64,000 nt of DNA, taken from Candidatus Fermentibacterota bacterium (lineage in GTDB: Bacteria > Fermentibacterota > Fermentibacteria > Fermentibacterales > JCC-6). The stretch's first letter is position 1. Every line of letters starts with the position of its first letter. This document shows, in pieces, positions 25,558-34,140 of the stretch. The stretch lies in the NCBI GenBank assembly GCA_030609965.1, contig JAUWSQ010000005.1, forward strand, positions 1-64,000, written 5' to 3'. Below the pieces are notes generated by a model. That model was not told where the DNA came from. It was given only the letters and a program-made list of their open reading frames with translations, and did no database searches. Both the position numbers and the translations under genes were made by a program.

Positions 25558-26712
25558 ATGAAATACTCCAGAACTATTCTGTCACTATCACCTTCTGCAA
25601 CACTGCAGTTAAGCGCAAAAGCAAAGGAATTGAAGAAATCGGGAAGGGATATTGTATCACTGACCGCGGGTCAACCGGACTTTCCTACACCTGTTCCGAT
25701 AGCTGAAGCCGGAATAAAGGCGATACTGGAGGGAAAAACCTGTTACACCCCGAGTACCGGTATACTCGAGTTGAGGGAAGCTGTAGCGGGAAGCTATTCC
25801 ATCAGAAGAAGCATAGAATGGACCCCAGCGAACGTAGTTGTAAGCTGCGGCGCAAAGCACAATCTGGCAAATCTCATTAGAGCTGCGGTAAACCCAGGAG
25901 ACAAAGTTCTTCTTCCCAGACCATACTGGGTCAGTTATCCCGAAATGGTCAAGGCTTCGGGAGGAGTACCCGTTTTCCCGGAGATATGCATTGATCCTGA
26001 AGAAATACACAAAGCAGCAGAGCAGGGTGCAGTCGGTCTACTCCTTAACTACCCCTCCAACCCATCCGGATACGTTCCATCCGCTGATGAGATAAAAAAC
26101 ATAGCAGATGCCATTGCTGATACGGATATGTGGGTTATCTCAGATGATATCTATGAAGATCTCGTTTACGTTGAAGGTGCCGCCCCCCACATTCTTGATT
26201 TCAGACCGGAACTAAGCTCGAGAACTGCTGTTGTTTCAGGTGTATCGAAAACCTATGCCATGACAGGATGGAGGATCGGCTACTCACTTGCAAACACTGA
26301 ATGGTCAAAACTCACCGGTATATTTCAGGCACATTCCACCTCAACCCCCTGTTCTATATCTCAGTGGGCAGCCCTCGCAGCTATCGAAGGAAAGGCTGAC
26401 AAAGATAAAAATGAAATGTACAGCTCCTTCAGAAATAGAAGGGATCTGATATGCTCGATACTTTCGGAAGTAGAAGGCATACAATTCGAGAGACCGGAGG
26501 GAGCATTCTATGTATTTCCCCGATTGCCTGCTGAAAAGGACACTGCGGCATTCTGCAGTGAACTTCTGGAAGAAGAGGGACTGGCAGTGATACCTGGTTC
26601 TGCATTTGGAGCTGAAGGATTTATCAGGCTATCTTTTGCAGCGTCAGATGATGATATTCGGGAAGGTGTGAACAGATTGAATAGATTCCTGCGCAGGAGG
26701 TACACCATATGA
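25558..26712 (+). CDS. Class I pyridoxal-phosphate aminotransferase (AspC subgroup 1-beta)
   Basis: The 384-residue enzyme has N-terminal SLTAGQPDFPTP, LNYPSNPSG, SDDIYEDLVY and the PLP lysine in SGVSKTYAMTGWRIGY, with a late FYVFPRLP. This fits bacterial aspartate/prephenate-type aminotransferases. The exact amino donor cannot be told from motifs. It starts three bases after coaD and overlaps the next gene by four. Confidence 0.9.
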   Translation: MKYSRTILSLSPSATLQLSAKAKELKKSGRDIVSLTAGQPDFPTPVPIAEAGIKAILEGKTCYTPSTGILELREAVAGSYSIRRSIEWTPANVVVSCGAKHNLANLIRAAVNPGDKVLLPRPYWVSYPEMVKASGGVPVFPEICIDPEEIHKAAEQGAVGLLLNYPSNPSGYVPSADEIKNIADAIADTDMWVISDDIYEDLVYVEGAAPHILDFRPELSSRTAVVSGVSKTYAMTGWRIGYSLANTEWSKLTGIFQAHSTSTPCSISQWAALAAIEGKADKDKNEMYSSFRNRRDLICSILSEVEGIQFERPEGAFYVFPRLPAEKDTAAFCSELLEEEGLAVIPGSAFGAEGFIRLSFAASDDDIREGVNRLNRFLRRRYTI

Positions 26713-27131
26713 TTGTCAACTGTCCTAATTGTGATAGTAAGTATAATATTCCTGAGAATAAGATAGGAAACTCACCTAAACGATTTCGATGCAGGAAGTG
26801 TTCCGAGATTTTCATTATTAATCCACCCAGGGATAGAGAAACCGGCACATCTGATGTTTCCATTGATGAAGACAGCGAAGAGCAGAGGGCTTCGAGATTT
26901 GCGCGGGTGCTGGCAAGTGACATTCTAATCTACAACAGGGAGTTGATAGATGAAGCCCTGAAAGAAGGCAATCTTCCCGAAGTAATGAGCGGGGAAATTC
27001 AGAAATCCTGGGATCTGTGGAAAAGCAGATTTCCCGAAGAATGCGAAGCAGATCCTGAAATATTCAGCGATGCATTGAACCAGTTTCTTGCAGATGGAGA
27101 AAAGATATTCAGAAGTCAGGACTACTCATGA
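26709..27131 (+). CDS. MJ0042-type zinc-finger protein
   Basis: The first 40 residues form a zinc ribbon: CPNCDSKYNIPENKIG, then FRCRKCSEIF, the MJ0042 finger seen at the front of many bacterial proteins of unknown role. The remaining 100 residues are helical with no recognised domain and no membrane segment. It overlaps the aminotransferase gene (ATGA) and ends 11 bases from the convergent gmhA gene. Confidence 0.75.
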   Translation: MIVNCPNCDSKYNIPENKIGNSPKRFRCRKCSEIFIINPPRDRETGTSDVSIDEDSEEQRASRFARVLASDILIYNRELIDEALKEGNLPEVMSGEIQKSWDLWKSRFPEECEADPEIFSDALNQFLADGEKIFRSQDYS

Positions 27132-27142
27132 TACTCTTTATT

Positions 27143-27712
27143 TTATAAATCTCCCCTTATTCTGCTGCGGACCATCCTGAATACTATATGACATAGCATA
27201 AGATGAATATCTTCGATTTGCTGCATATCCTCACTTGGGACTACTATTGATAACATCGCCTCGTTCACAGCATCTCCACCGCTGTAGCCCGAAAGCAATA
27301 CTGAAATCGCACCGATTTCGTTGGCTACCCTGAAAGCATTTATAACATTGGGACTCATTCCGCTTCCTGAAAGACCGATAACTACATCTCTTTCTTCAAC
27401 AAGGTTTTTCAGCTGTTCACCGAAGGTATTCGTATAATCTGTATCGTTTGCCCATGCAGTTATCAGCGGTACGTTGTCGGAGAGACTTACAGCTTTCAAT
27501 CTGGGTTTCCCGGGAGTTGCAGTACCCTTTGCCAGGTCACAGACGAAATGACTGGAAGTGGCAGATCCTCCTCCATTACCGAAAATGAAAATTCTCCTGC
27601 CATTATTGTACGCTTCGAAGATGATCCTGATCAGTTCTTCTATGTTCTCAGATGGAATCCTGTGAACGAGAGTGCTTATCTGATCAAAATATCTGTTAAT
27701 TTCTTTCTGCAT
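27143..27712 (-). CDS. gmhA: Phosphoheptose isomerase (SIS domain)
   Basis: The 189-residue SIS protein has FIFGNGGGSATSSHFVCDLAKG, IGLSGSGMSPNVINAF and a late IEDIHLMLCHIV, all typical of GmhA, which converts sedoheptulose 7-phosphate to D-glycero-manno-heptose 7-phosphate. It follows a sugar nucleotidyltransferase by 11 bases in a minus-strand operon. A related SIS isomerase of another sugar is possible. Confidence 0.85.
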   Translation of the reverse strand: MQKEINRYFDQISTLVHRIPSENIEELIRIIFEAYNNGRRIFIFGNGGGSATSSHFVCDLAKGTATPGKPRLKAVSLSDNVPLITAWANDTDYTNTFGEQLKNLVEERDVVIGLSGSGMSPNVINAFRVANEIGAISVLLSGYSGGDAVNEAMLSIVVPSEDMQQIEDIHLMLCHIVFRMVRSRIRGDL

Positions 27713-27723
27713 GTTTTCTCCTA

Positions 27724-28689
27724 TCAGAACACTTTCAGGTATTTATCATCGGCGATGGTTCGCTTCGGTATTTTCGATTGGGGCATGACAAGTGTATTCT
27801 TTAATGCGCAGTCAGTTCCGATGACTGCGCCGGATAGTACAACACAATTCTCAAGAGAGCAGCCTTTCGAGATACTGGCTCCCTTCTCAGCCCAGAATGT
27901 TCCTTTGAGTTCAATATCATCGTAGGATTGAGTATTTTCTATCAGAATACCGTCCTTGATGTTGCTGTTGGTTGCGTAAGGGGTCAGCCTGCCGGAAAGG
28001 ATATCGTGACAGGCTATCAGATAACTTTTTCCTGTGCCGATATCCATTGTGTACCCGCCGGGGGTATCTGCTGCCAGAACCCTCCCTTCCTTCAGGAGCA
28101 TCGGAAATACGTCTATCCCGAAATCCGAGAACTCTCCTTTACGCAGATGCTCAACTGCTGAATTTCTGCAGATATACAGGCCGGAGTTGGCAAGGTTTGA
28201 TTCAGCGACTTCATCGGGAGGTTTCTCGCGAAAATGTGAAACTCTTCCATCCGGTTCGGTAAGGACTATACCCTTACTTGACGGTTCCCCGGTCGGAGCG
28301 AGTGCAATAGTCACCTCTGAATTCAGTCTACGGTGAAGTTCCATAAGAGGGGCTAAAGGCTGCCTGGTGAGATTGTCGCCATAAACAACAAGGAATTCCT
28401 CCCCAAGGAAGGGAAGAGCTTCACGGACTGCTCCAGCTGTTCCCAGTGGTTCTTTTTCCTTCTGGAAGAGTGTTTTCAGAGGCAGATCAGTATTTTCAAG
28501 ATAATCCTCGATCATATCTGCCATCCAGGAACCGTTTACTACAGCTGTATCAACCCCCAGTGAATGAAGATGAAAGAGTGTATCATGGATAAGAGTAGAA
28601 CCTGCTATTCTGACCAGAGGTTTAGGAACCGAATCTGTCAGTGGTTTCAGTCTGGTTCCGTACCCTGCGCAAAGGAGCATGGCTTTCAT
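27724..28689 (-). CDS. Sugar-1-phosphate nucleotidyltransferase with left-handed helix tail
   Basis: The N-terminal domain has MLLCAGYGTRLKPLTDSVPKPL, PLGTAGAV and VVYGDNL, classic nucleotidyltransferase motifs. Residues about 235-310 show hexapeptide repeats. Next to gmhA it could act like HddC on heptose-1-phosphate, giving the activated heptose for lipopolysaccharide or S-layer glycan; another sugar is possible. It overlaps the upstream methyltransferase gene by four bases. Confidence 0.82.
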   Translation of the reverse strand: MKAMLLCAGYGTRLKPLTDSVPKPLVRIAGSTLIHDTLFHLHSLGVDTAVVNGSWMADMIEDYLENTDLPLKTLFQKEKEPLGTAGAVREALPFLGEEFLVVYGDNLTRQPLAPLMELHRRLNSEVTIALAPTGEPSSKGIVLTEPDGRVSHFREKPPDEVAESNLANSGLYICRNSAVEHLRKGEFSDFGIDVFPMLLKEGRVLAADTPGGYTMDIGTGKSYLIACHDILSGRLTPYATNSNIKDGILIENTQSYDDIELKGTFWAEKGASISKGCSLENCVVLSGAVIGTDCALKNTLVMPQSKIPKRTIADDKYLKVF

Positions 28690-29630
28690 TGCTGTTCATC
28701 TTCTTCTGGTACTGCGTATCTTATAATGCCGTTGCCAAGATGAACCAGCCTGGCTGCATAGTAAAGAAACCGCCGCAGGCCAAGACGAAAGTAAATGAAG
28801 CGGCCAAAACGCTCAATCGGATTTCCCCTGTTTATTTCAGGTGGTCTAACCAGCCTTCTAATCGAACCGTAATTACCCGATTGCCTGGCATATATCCTGA
28901 ATCCGCCTTTATTGAGAACTGCTTCAAGGGTACCGGGTTGAAAGAAGTAAAGGTGGGCAGGAACGGAATCGGGCTCGATGGTGCCTGGCCTTTTGCCTCT
29001 GAAAACAGCTTCAGCGATCTCCTCCCAGTGGTACAGTTCCCATGGGCATTGAACTATCAGTATACCGCCAGGGGAGAGTAGTCCGCGGATATGTCTGAGT
29101 GTATCATAGGGTCTGTGAAGATGCTCAAGTACATCCAGAAGCAGGATCACATCGAAGGAATGTTCCTCGAGATCAGCTGACTCAAGGCTTCCTGTATGCA
29201 CAGTAAGCCCAAGTTCATTCCGTGCGAATTCAGAAGAGAGGGGGCTTATTTCGACGCCCTGCACTTCCCATCCTCTCTGGCCAAGATAATCCAGCAGGAA
29301 GCCGTAAGCACAGCCGATCTCAAGAAGCCGTCTACCCCTGGCATGATGAAGAAGGTCTCTATGACGCCTGCTGAAGATATTCATGAAAATATCATGGTAT
29401 TTTTCAAACGTCTGCAGATAGCCCGTGTACCCAACTTTTCCATCTTCGTAATAGGCTTTGCTGTACATATCGGTAAGTGCCTTTTCAGCGGGTCTCTCGG
29501 ACAGATATACGAGACCGCATTCGGTACATCGCACAACCGGCCATGTCTTCTGTGTGCTGAGCAGACGCTTCGAACTGGATCCGCACAGGATGCAGTCAGT
29601 CTTCTCTCTCGGAAAGCTGCTCCAGTCCAT
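28686..29630 (-). CDS. Zinc-ribbon SAM methyltransferase
   Basis: An N-terminal ribbon (CILCGSS, then VVRCTECGLVYL) precedes a Methyltransf_23-like domain with LLEIGCAYGFLLDYL, VLEHLHRP and LSPGG. Such proteins occur in surface-polysaccharide clusters, in line with the following nucleotidyltransferase and gmhA. The start at ATG 29630 has AAAGG six bases upstream; a longer GTG frame to 29678 is less well supported. It is the first gene of the minus-strand operon, divergent from the sigma gene. Confidence 0.82.
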   Translation of the reverse strand: MDWSSFPREKTDCILCGSSSKRLLSTQKTWPVVRCTECGLVYLSERPAEKALTDMYSKAYYEDGKVGYTGYLQTFEKYHDIFMNIFSRRHRDLLHHARGRRLLEIGCAYGFLLDYLGQRGWEVQGVEISPLSSEFARNELGLTVHTGSLESADLEEHSFDVILLLDVLEHLHRPYDTLRHIRGLLSPGGILIVQCPWELYHWEEIAEAVFRGKRPGTIEPDSVPAHLYFFQPGTLEAVLNKGGFRIYARQSGNYGSIRRLVRPPEINRGNPIERFGRFIYFRLGLRRFLYYAARLVHLGNGIIRYAVPEEDEQQ

Positions 29631-29762
29631 ATCACACCTTTCCCTTGATACGTCAACCGCAATGGACTTGACGTACACTTGACAGATTTTTCAATTCATA
29701 TGAGCGAATTCCGCTGGCGTACTAGTGTAAAAGAATTAGTATCAATACCATGCAATACCAAG

Positions 29763-29780
29763 GGTTGACAATTGTCAACC
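29763..29780. promoter_or_regulatory. Perfect 18-base palindrome between divergent operons
   Basis: GGTTGACAATTGTCAACC is a perfect inverted repeat containing TTGACA on both strands, so it may combine an operator with divergent -35 elements. It sits between the minus-strand sugar operon and the sigma factor gene. A further TTGACA lies at 29783-29788. Confidence 0.5.
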
Positions 29781-29848
29781 CCTTGACAGATTAGGCATCT
29801 ACGCGTTAATCTGAATTAATGCAGGAACCATCTAACATCTTTTTGAAT

Positions 29849-29854
29849 TATAAT
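29849..29854 (+). promoter_or_regulatory. Consensus -10 hexamer before the sigma gene
   Basis: TATAAT lies 37 bases before the TTG start of the sigma factor gene. No good -35 hexamer is found 16-18 bases upstream. An alternative weak promoter is TTGACA at 29783 with GTTAAT at 29805 (16-base spacer). Confidence 0.4.
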
Positions 29855-29891
29855 ATGTGAGGCTATGCATAGCACATGAAAGGCGGCTCTT

Positions 29892-30734
29892 TTGGCGACA
29901 AAGCGTACAGAAGGCAGATCACTGGAACTGTACCTAAGAGAAATCGGTAGTAAGGAGACTCTTTCATCTGCGGAGGAGGCTTCACTCGCAAAACGTATCC
30001 GTGCTGGAGAACAGGAAGCTCTGAATGAACTTACAGAAGCAAATCTTAGATTCGTTGTAAGTATTGCGAAACAGTACGCGAATCAGGGTGTTGCGCTGGA
30101 AGACCTTATTAACGAAGGGAATGTAGGACTTATAAGAGCTGCAAAAGGATTCGATGAAAGCAAGGGATGCCGCTTCATTACGTATGCCGTATGGTGGATA
30201 AGGCAGGCTATCCTTCAAGCCCTTGCGGAGCAGTCAAGAATTGTGCGTCTTCCCTTGAATCGTGTTGGGGAGCTTTATAAAATGGGTCGTGCCGCAAGAG
30301 AGCTTGGTCATTCTCTGGGCCGAAATCCATCGACAAATGAAATTGCCGATGAACTGGATGTATCCAGGGGTGATGTTGAAGGAATGATGTCGATCCACAG
30401 TACACACCTTTCACTTGACAGCCCTGTTTACGAAGGCAGTGATAAGACTTTCCAGGAGATGATCTCCGATGATGATGACGTACCACCGGATGAAGCAGTA
30501 GTTCAGACGGCAATGAAGAGAAGTGTCGCGGGAATGCTGGATATTCTTGACCAGCGCGAAAGAACTATAATCCAGCTCTTCTTCGGAATAAACACAGATA
30601 GAAGGCATACCCTCGCGGAAATTGGAAGAACAATGGGTATAAGCCGCGAACGGGTACGTCAGTTGAAGAACAGAGCTATTTCCAAACTCAACGACAAAAC
30701 CGACAGCAAGAATCTTCTGCTTTACCTGAAATAA
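29892..30734 (+). CDS. rpoD: RNA polymerase sigma-70 factor, primary type without region 1.1
   Basis: The 280-residue factor begins directly with region 1.2 (LELYLREIGSKETLSSAEEASLAKRI), followed by region 2 (NLRFVVSIAKQYANQGVALEDLINEGN, ITYAVWWIRQAI), region 3 (RIVRLPLNRVGELYK) and region 4 (ERTIIQLFFGI ... ISRERVRQLKNRAISKL). The short form and sequence style match primary sigma factors of Bacteroidetes and Chlorobi, so this may be the housekeeping factor even though another sigma gene follows dnaG. The start TTG 29892 has AAAGG eight bases upstream. A palindrome and a TATAAT lie upstream. Confidence 0.88.
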   Translation: MATKRTEGRSLELYLREIGSKETLSSAEEASLAKRIRAGEQEALNELTEANLRFVVSIAKQYANQGVALEDLINEGNVGLIRAAKGFDESKGCRFITYAVWWIRQAILQALAEQSRIVRLPLNRVGELYKMGRAARELGHSLGRNPSTNEIADELDVSRGDVEGMMSIHSTHLSLDSPVYEGSDKTFQEMISDDDDVPPDEAVVQTAMKRSVAGMLDILDQRERTIIQLFFGINTDRRHTLAEIGRTMGISRERVRQLKNRAISKLNDKTDSKNLLLYLK

Positions 30735-30749
30735 GAGACGGGTTCTTCT

Positions 30750-31658
30750 ATGCCGATAGGTACAATCCAATGGTTCCCGCACGGATCAAGCAAGACCGGC
30801 AGGAGGTTTATACTTACTGCAGGTCGCTTAAGACTGATGATCCTCGGTTCAGCGCTGTTCCTCACCGGTATAGCTGCCCTCTTCTTCCATATCGGTGAAA
30901 TAAACAAGAGGGATCAGCTCACAGATAGCAGGCAGAACGAACTGATTATTTATCAAGGAGAGCTGTATCAGTTGTCGGAGCGCGTAATGAACCTCCGTCT
31001 GCAGCTTGAAGAGATCAGTACCAGAGAGAAACAGGTTCTTGTTGCAGGTGCCGGGTTGAATCTGGATTTTTCACAGCTTATTCCGCAGACTGATCCGATG
31101 AACGAGCCTCCAGGAAATAACATGTTCAGGTACATAGATGACCTGGAAATGGAGATCATGCTCATGGAGAGGCTGGCCGGTGCCGAACTGTTAGCCTACG
31201 ATTCCCTTGCCTCTTATTTAATGGGGAAGGATAGTGAACTGGCGAGAATTCCTTCAATCTGGCCTGTTGACGGTATTTTTGTCAGTAATTTCGGCCCCCG
31301 GATAGATCCGTTCACCGGTGCCGTCAGGATTCATAAAGGGATCGATCTTGCCTGCATTTCAGGAACACCCATATATGCTCCAGCTGATGGTGTAATTACC
31401 TTCGTGGGCTGGACTGGTGGCTGGGGTTTGAATATCGTTGTCAGGCACTCGGATAGAATTTCAACGAGGTATGCGCATTGTTCAGCAGCCTGCACCGTTA
31501 TAGGGCAGGAGGTTAACAGGGGAGACCTGATAGCGAGGGTAGGTTCAACTGGAAGATCGGTAGCTCCCCATCTTCATTACGAGGTTCTGATTAATGGTGT
31601 GCAGGTCGATCCGGAGGATTATATACTCAGGGAGGGGTCGGATTCCGCAATATTCTAA
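30750..31658 (+). CDS. M23 (LytM) family cell-wall endopeptidase, membrane anchored
   Basis: The 302-residue protein has an N-terminal transmembrane helix (about 28-48), a coiled coil, and a C-terminal M23 domain with zinc motifs HKGID and HLH plus the RYAHC strand. Both metal motifs are intact, so it is probably an active peptidoglycan endopeptidase. It begins 15 bases after the sigma gene stop and may be co-transcribed with it. Confidence 0.9.
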   Translation: MPIGTIQWFPHGSSKTGRRFILTAGRLRLMILGSALFLTGIAALFFHIGEINKRDQLTDSRQNELIIYQGELYQLSERVMNLRLQLEEISTREKQVLVAGAGLNLDFSQLIPQTDPMNEPPGNNMFRYIDDLEMEIMLMERLAGAELLAYDSLASYLMGKDSELARIPSIWPVDGIFVSNFGPRIDPFTGAVRIHKGIDLACISGTPIYAPADGVITFVGWTGGWGLNIVVRHSDRISTRYAHCSAACTVIGQEVNRGDLIARVGSTGRSVAPHLHYEVLINGVQVDPEDYILREGSDSAIF

Positions 31659-32847
31659 TCTTAAACGTCTGTGGAAATGGCTGATATTCCCTCTGGCTCT
31701 TGTTCTCCTGATTATTACTTTCGTTGTACTGACAGATCTGGATTACCCTTTCAGAGGTGATGAAGAACATTTTATCTCCTCGGTAGAGCTTTTCGGAGAT
31801 AACTATCATCCTGGAACCGCCCTTGATTATCCTGAGGTGACGGGACCTCTTTTTTATTACATGTACGCCGGGTGGGGAAGGATGATTGGTTTCGGTCCTG
31901 AAAATCTGAGGATTTTCAACCTGCTCCTCTCTGCCATTACTTTCATTCTTTTATACCTTCTATATGGAAAAGTACTGCAGGATCTGAAGATTGTTCTTCC
32001 AGGCCTGCTTCTGCTTCTCTTGAATCCCTACTTCCCGGGGCTCAGCATGCATGTATTCACAGACATTCCATCCCTTTTATTCATCATCCTGACAGCATTC
32101 GCAGTATACTTTGGAAATCCTTTGCTCCTTTTATTTTCCACAGCCTGTGCTCTCTTGATCAGACAGTATTCTGTTTTCGTGGTCATCTCAGCTGCAGTAT
32201 ACTTTTTCTTTCTATACCGGATCCGCGGCAGGTTCAGGACAGGTTCGTTTCTCGCTCTCATCTTTGGCGCTGTTCCACTGCTGGTGATGATGTTCCTCTG
32301 GAGGGGTACGGCACCACCCTCGGGGATTGTCAGATGGGTGATGGATGATGGTTCTGTGTACAGGTTAAGGTATATTTATATTTACATTATCTTCATTGCT
32401 GTCTCGCTATTTCCTCTTCTGATATATGCACACAGGATATTGCTGAAGAATAGAATGGTTATCCTGTCCGCTTTTCTGCTTTCACTGACGTACTTTTTCT
32501 TTCCACTTCATTCTTCCTTTGTTACTCTGGAGCAGACAGATATTGCCACAGTGGGATTGATGCACAGTTTCATCCGCGGATTACTCGGGAGTTATCACCT
32601 GGAACAGTTTGTCCTGTGGATTTTCTGCTGGGCGGGGTTTACCACTCTATTACACATCATCACAACAGACATCACGAGAATGAAAACGGGAGAATGGGAT
32701 TTTGGTCATTTCCTGACCCTGAGTGTCATCGTCTTTCTACTCATCATGCCGTTCTCCTATCAGGTCTGGGAGAAGTATCTTGTTGTTGTGCTTCCATTCA
32801 TTCTCCTCCGCCTCCTGATGATGGTAGGAACCAGGAGGCTCTCTTAA
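31594..32847 (+). CDS. Polytopic membrane protein, PMT/ArnT-like glycosyltransferase
   Basis: About ten hydrophobic segments follow a short basic N-terminus. The first periplasmic loop contains YPFRGDEEHF, with the acidic pair expected for GT-C enzymes that use polyprenyl-linked sugars, and FTDIPSLLF fits the same class. ATG 31594 has GAGG nine bases upstream but overlaps the M23 gene by 65 bases. A non-standard ATT at 31642 with GGAGG six bases upstream would nearly remove the overlap. The substrate is unknown. Confidence 0.75.
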   Translation: MVCRSIRRIIYSGRGRIPQYSNLKRLWKWLIFPLALVLLIITFVVLTDLDYPFRGDEEHFISSVELFGDNYHPGTALDYPEVTGPLFYYMYAGWGRMIGFGPENLRIFNLLLSAITFILLYLLYGKVLQDLKIVLPGLLLLLLNPYFPGLSMHVFTDIPSLLFIILTAFAVYFGNPLLLLFSTACALLIRQYSVFVVISAAVYFFFLYRIRGRFRTGSFLALIFGAVPLLVMMFLWRGTAPPSGIVRWVMDDGSVYRLRYIYIYIIFIAVSLFPLLIYAHRILLKNRMVILSAFLLSLTYFFFPLHSSFVTLEQTDIATVGLMHSFIRGLLGSYHLEQFVLWIFCWAGFTTLLHIITTDITRMKTGEWDFGHFLTLSVIVFLLIMPFSYQVWEKYLVVVLPFILLRLLMMVGTRRLS

Positions 32848-32962
32848 CAGAAAATCCTGCCGATCAGGATAAAATTGATATATTCAATACTTACTCCCTG
32901 ACCCCCCCCAGAACGGACAAGGGATATCTTACAGTGTGTTAGAATGTACAAAGGATTATTTC

Positions 32963-33385
32963 ATGGCCGGTATCAACCTTGTAAGTGCTTGTCTGTGCGG
33001 CATCCCCTGCAGATACGACGGCAGATCAAAACCTGTTGAAAGGTTCGTTGAAATGCTCCGCTGCGGCTCCTGCGTGCCCTTCTGCCCGGAAAGACTGGGC
33101 GGGCTCACCACTCCGAGAGAACCGGCTGTTCTATCGGGTGGAGACGGTTTTTCCGTCCTTGAGGGTACAGCAAAAGTAATCCTCAGTGACGCTGATGGAG
33201 ATGTGACCGCTGAATTCATAAGAGGTGCTGAGCTTTCGGTATTATACGCATCTTCATTCAACCCGGAGTCCATTTATCTGAAGGAGAAAAGTCCTTCGTG
33301 CGGTGTCAGATGCGGGGTTAACATGCCTGGAGTTACCGCGGCTGCACTGATCAGATCAGGCTTCAGAGTGGAGGCGGTTGATTGA
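32963..33385 (+). CDS. DUF523 family protein
   Basis: The 140-residue protein shows the DUF523 pattern: LVSACLCGIPCRYDG, FCPERLGGLTTPREPA and KEKSPSCGV. The conserved cysteines suggest metal or thiol chemistry, but the role is unknown. ATG 32963 has AAAGG eight bases upstream; a GTG 36 codon-bases-equivalent region upstream at 32936 was not used. The stop overlaps the next gene start (TTGA). Confidence 0.88.
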   Translation: MAGINLVSACLCGIPCRYDGRSKPVERFVEMLRCGSCVPFCPERLGGLTTPREPAVLSGGDGFSVLEGTAKVILSDADGDVTAEFIRGAELSVLYASSFNPESIYLKEKSPSCGVRCGVNMPGVTAAALIRSGFRVEAVD

Positions 33386-34140
33386 AAACAGAAATACATC
33401 TCTGGGAACGTTATGGCCCTCTCTTCACAATGGAGGAGAGAGACGTTTATTCAGTTGATATGAAAGAAATCCAGTTCTACCTTGACCTTCGAAAAAAATA
33501 CCCCGGGAAATGCATGGAATTGGGGGCGGGTGACGGCAGGCTGACAGAGCATTTTCCTGACGGCTCGCTGGTCGTTGCTCTTGAACCTTCAGCCTCTATG
33601 CTGAGTTCCTGGTCCGCCGAGCTGCAGATAGGAATCTCCCGCGTCAGGGGTATTGCGCAGCAGCTTCCGCTAAGAGATTCATCCCTGGATATTGTTCTGT
33701 TCCCGTACAACGGTATCCATTGCATTCTGCAGCGGAACTCCAGAAAGCAGGTACTCAGGGAGATAGCCGCAGTACTGAAACCGGGAGGAAAATTCTTCGC
33801 TGAAGCGTGTCCTGGATTCGATAAACGTCAGGATGAGAACAGAAAAGAGAGATACGATTATAAAGGGGATGACACTTCACTGAAACTTGTGGAGTCGGTC
33901 CGACATGATTTCAAAAGAGGTTTGATTGTCTTCGATATGGAGTACTCGGGTTCTGCAGTTGCGGATGGCCCGGTCGATATCACTCTTGAGCTGGCTCTCA
34001 TATCCGCGGGAGAACTGCTCACTGATATCAGGAATGCGGGCATGAACGTTGCTGCAGTCTGGGGCGATTATGACCTTTCCCCCTGGGCTTCGGATGATTC
34101 ACCAAGGCTCCTTGTACTGGCCGAGAGGAATGAAAAATGA
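33382..34140 (+). CDS. Class I SAM-dependent methyltransferase
   Basis: The 252-residue protein has the SAM-binding motif CMELGAGDGRLTEHF, the acidic strand end ALEPS and the late LKPGGKFF turn. The N-terminal LWERYGPLF is shared by many small-molecule methyltransferases. Start TTG 33382 overlaps the DUF523 stop, and the end overlaps the protease gene (ATGA). The substrate is unknown. Confidence 0.82.
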   Translation: MKTEIHLWERYGPLFTMEERDVYSVDMKEIQFYLDLRKKYPGKCMELGAGDGRLTEHFPDGSLVVALEPSASMLSSWSAELQIGISRVRGIAQQLPLRDSSLDIVLFPYNGIHCILQRNSRKQVLREIAAVLKPGGKFFAEACPGFDKRQDENRKERYDYKGDDTSLKLVESVRHDFKRGLIVFDMEYSGSAVADGPVDITLELALISAGELLTDIRNAGMNVAAVWGDYDLSPWASDDSPRLLVLAERNEK

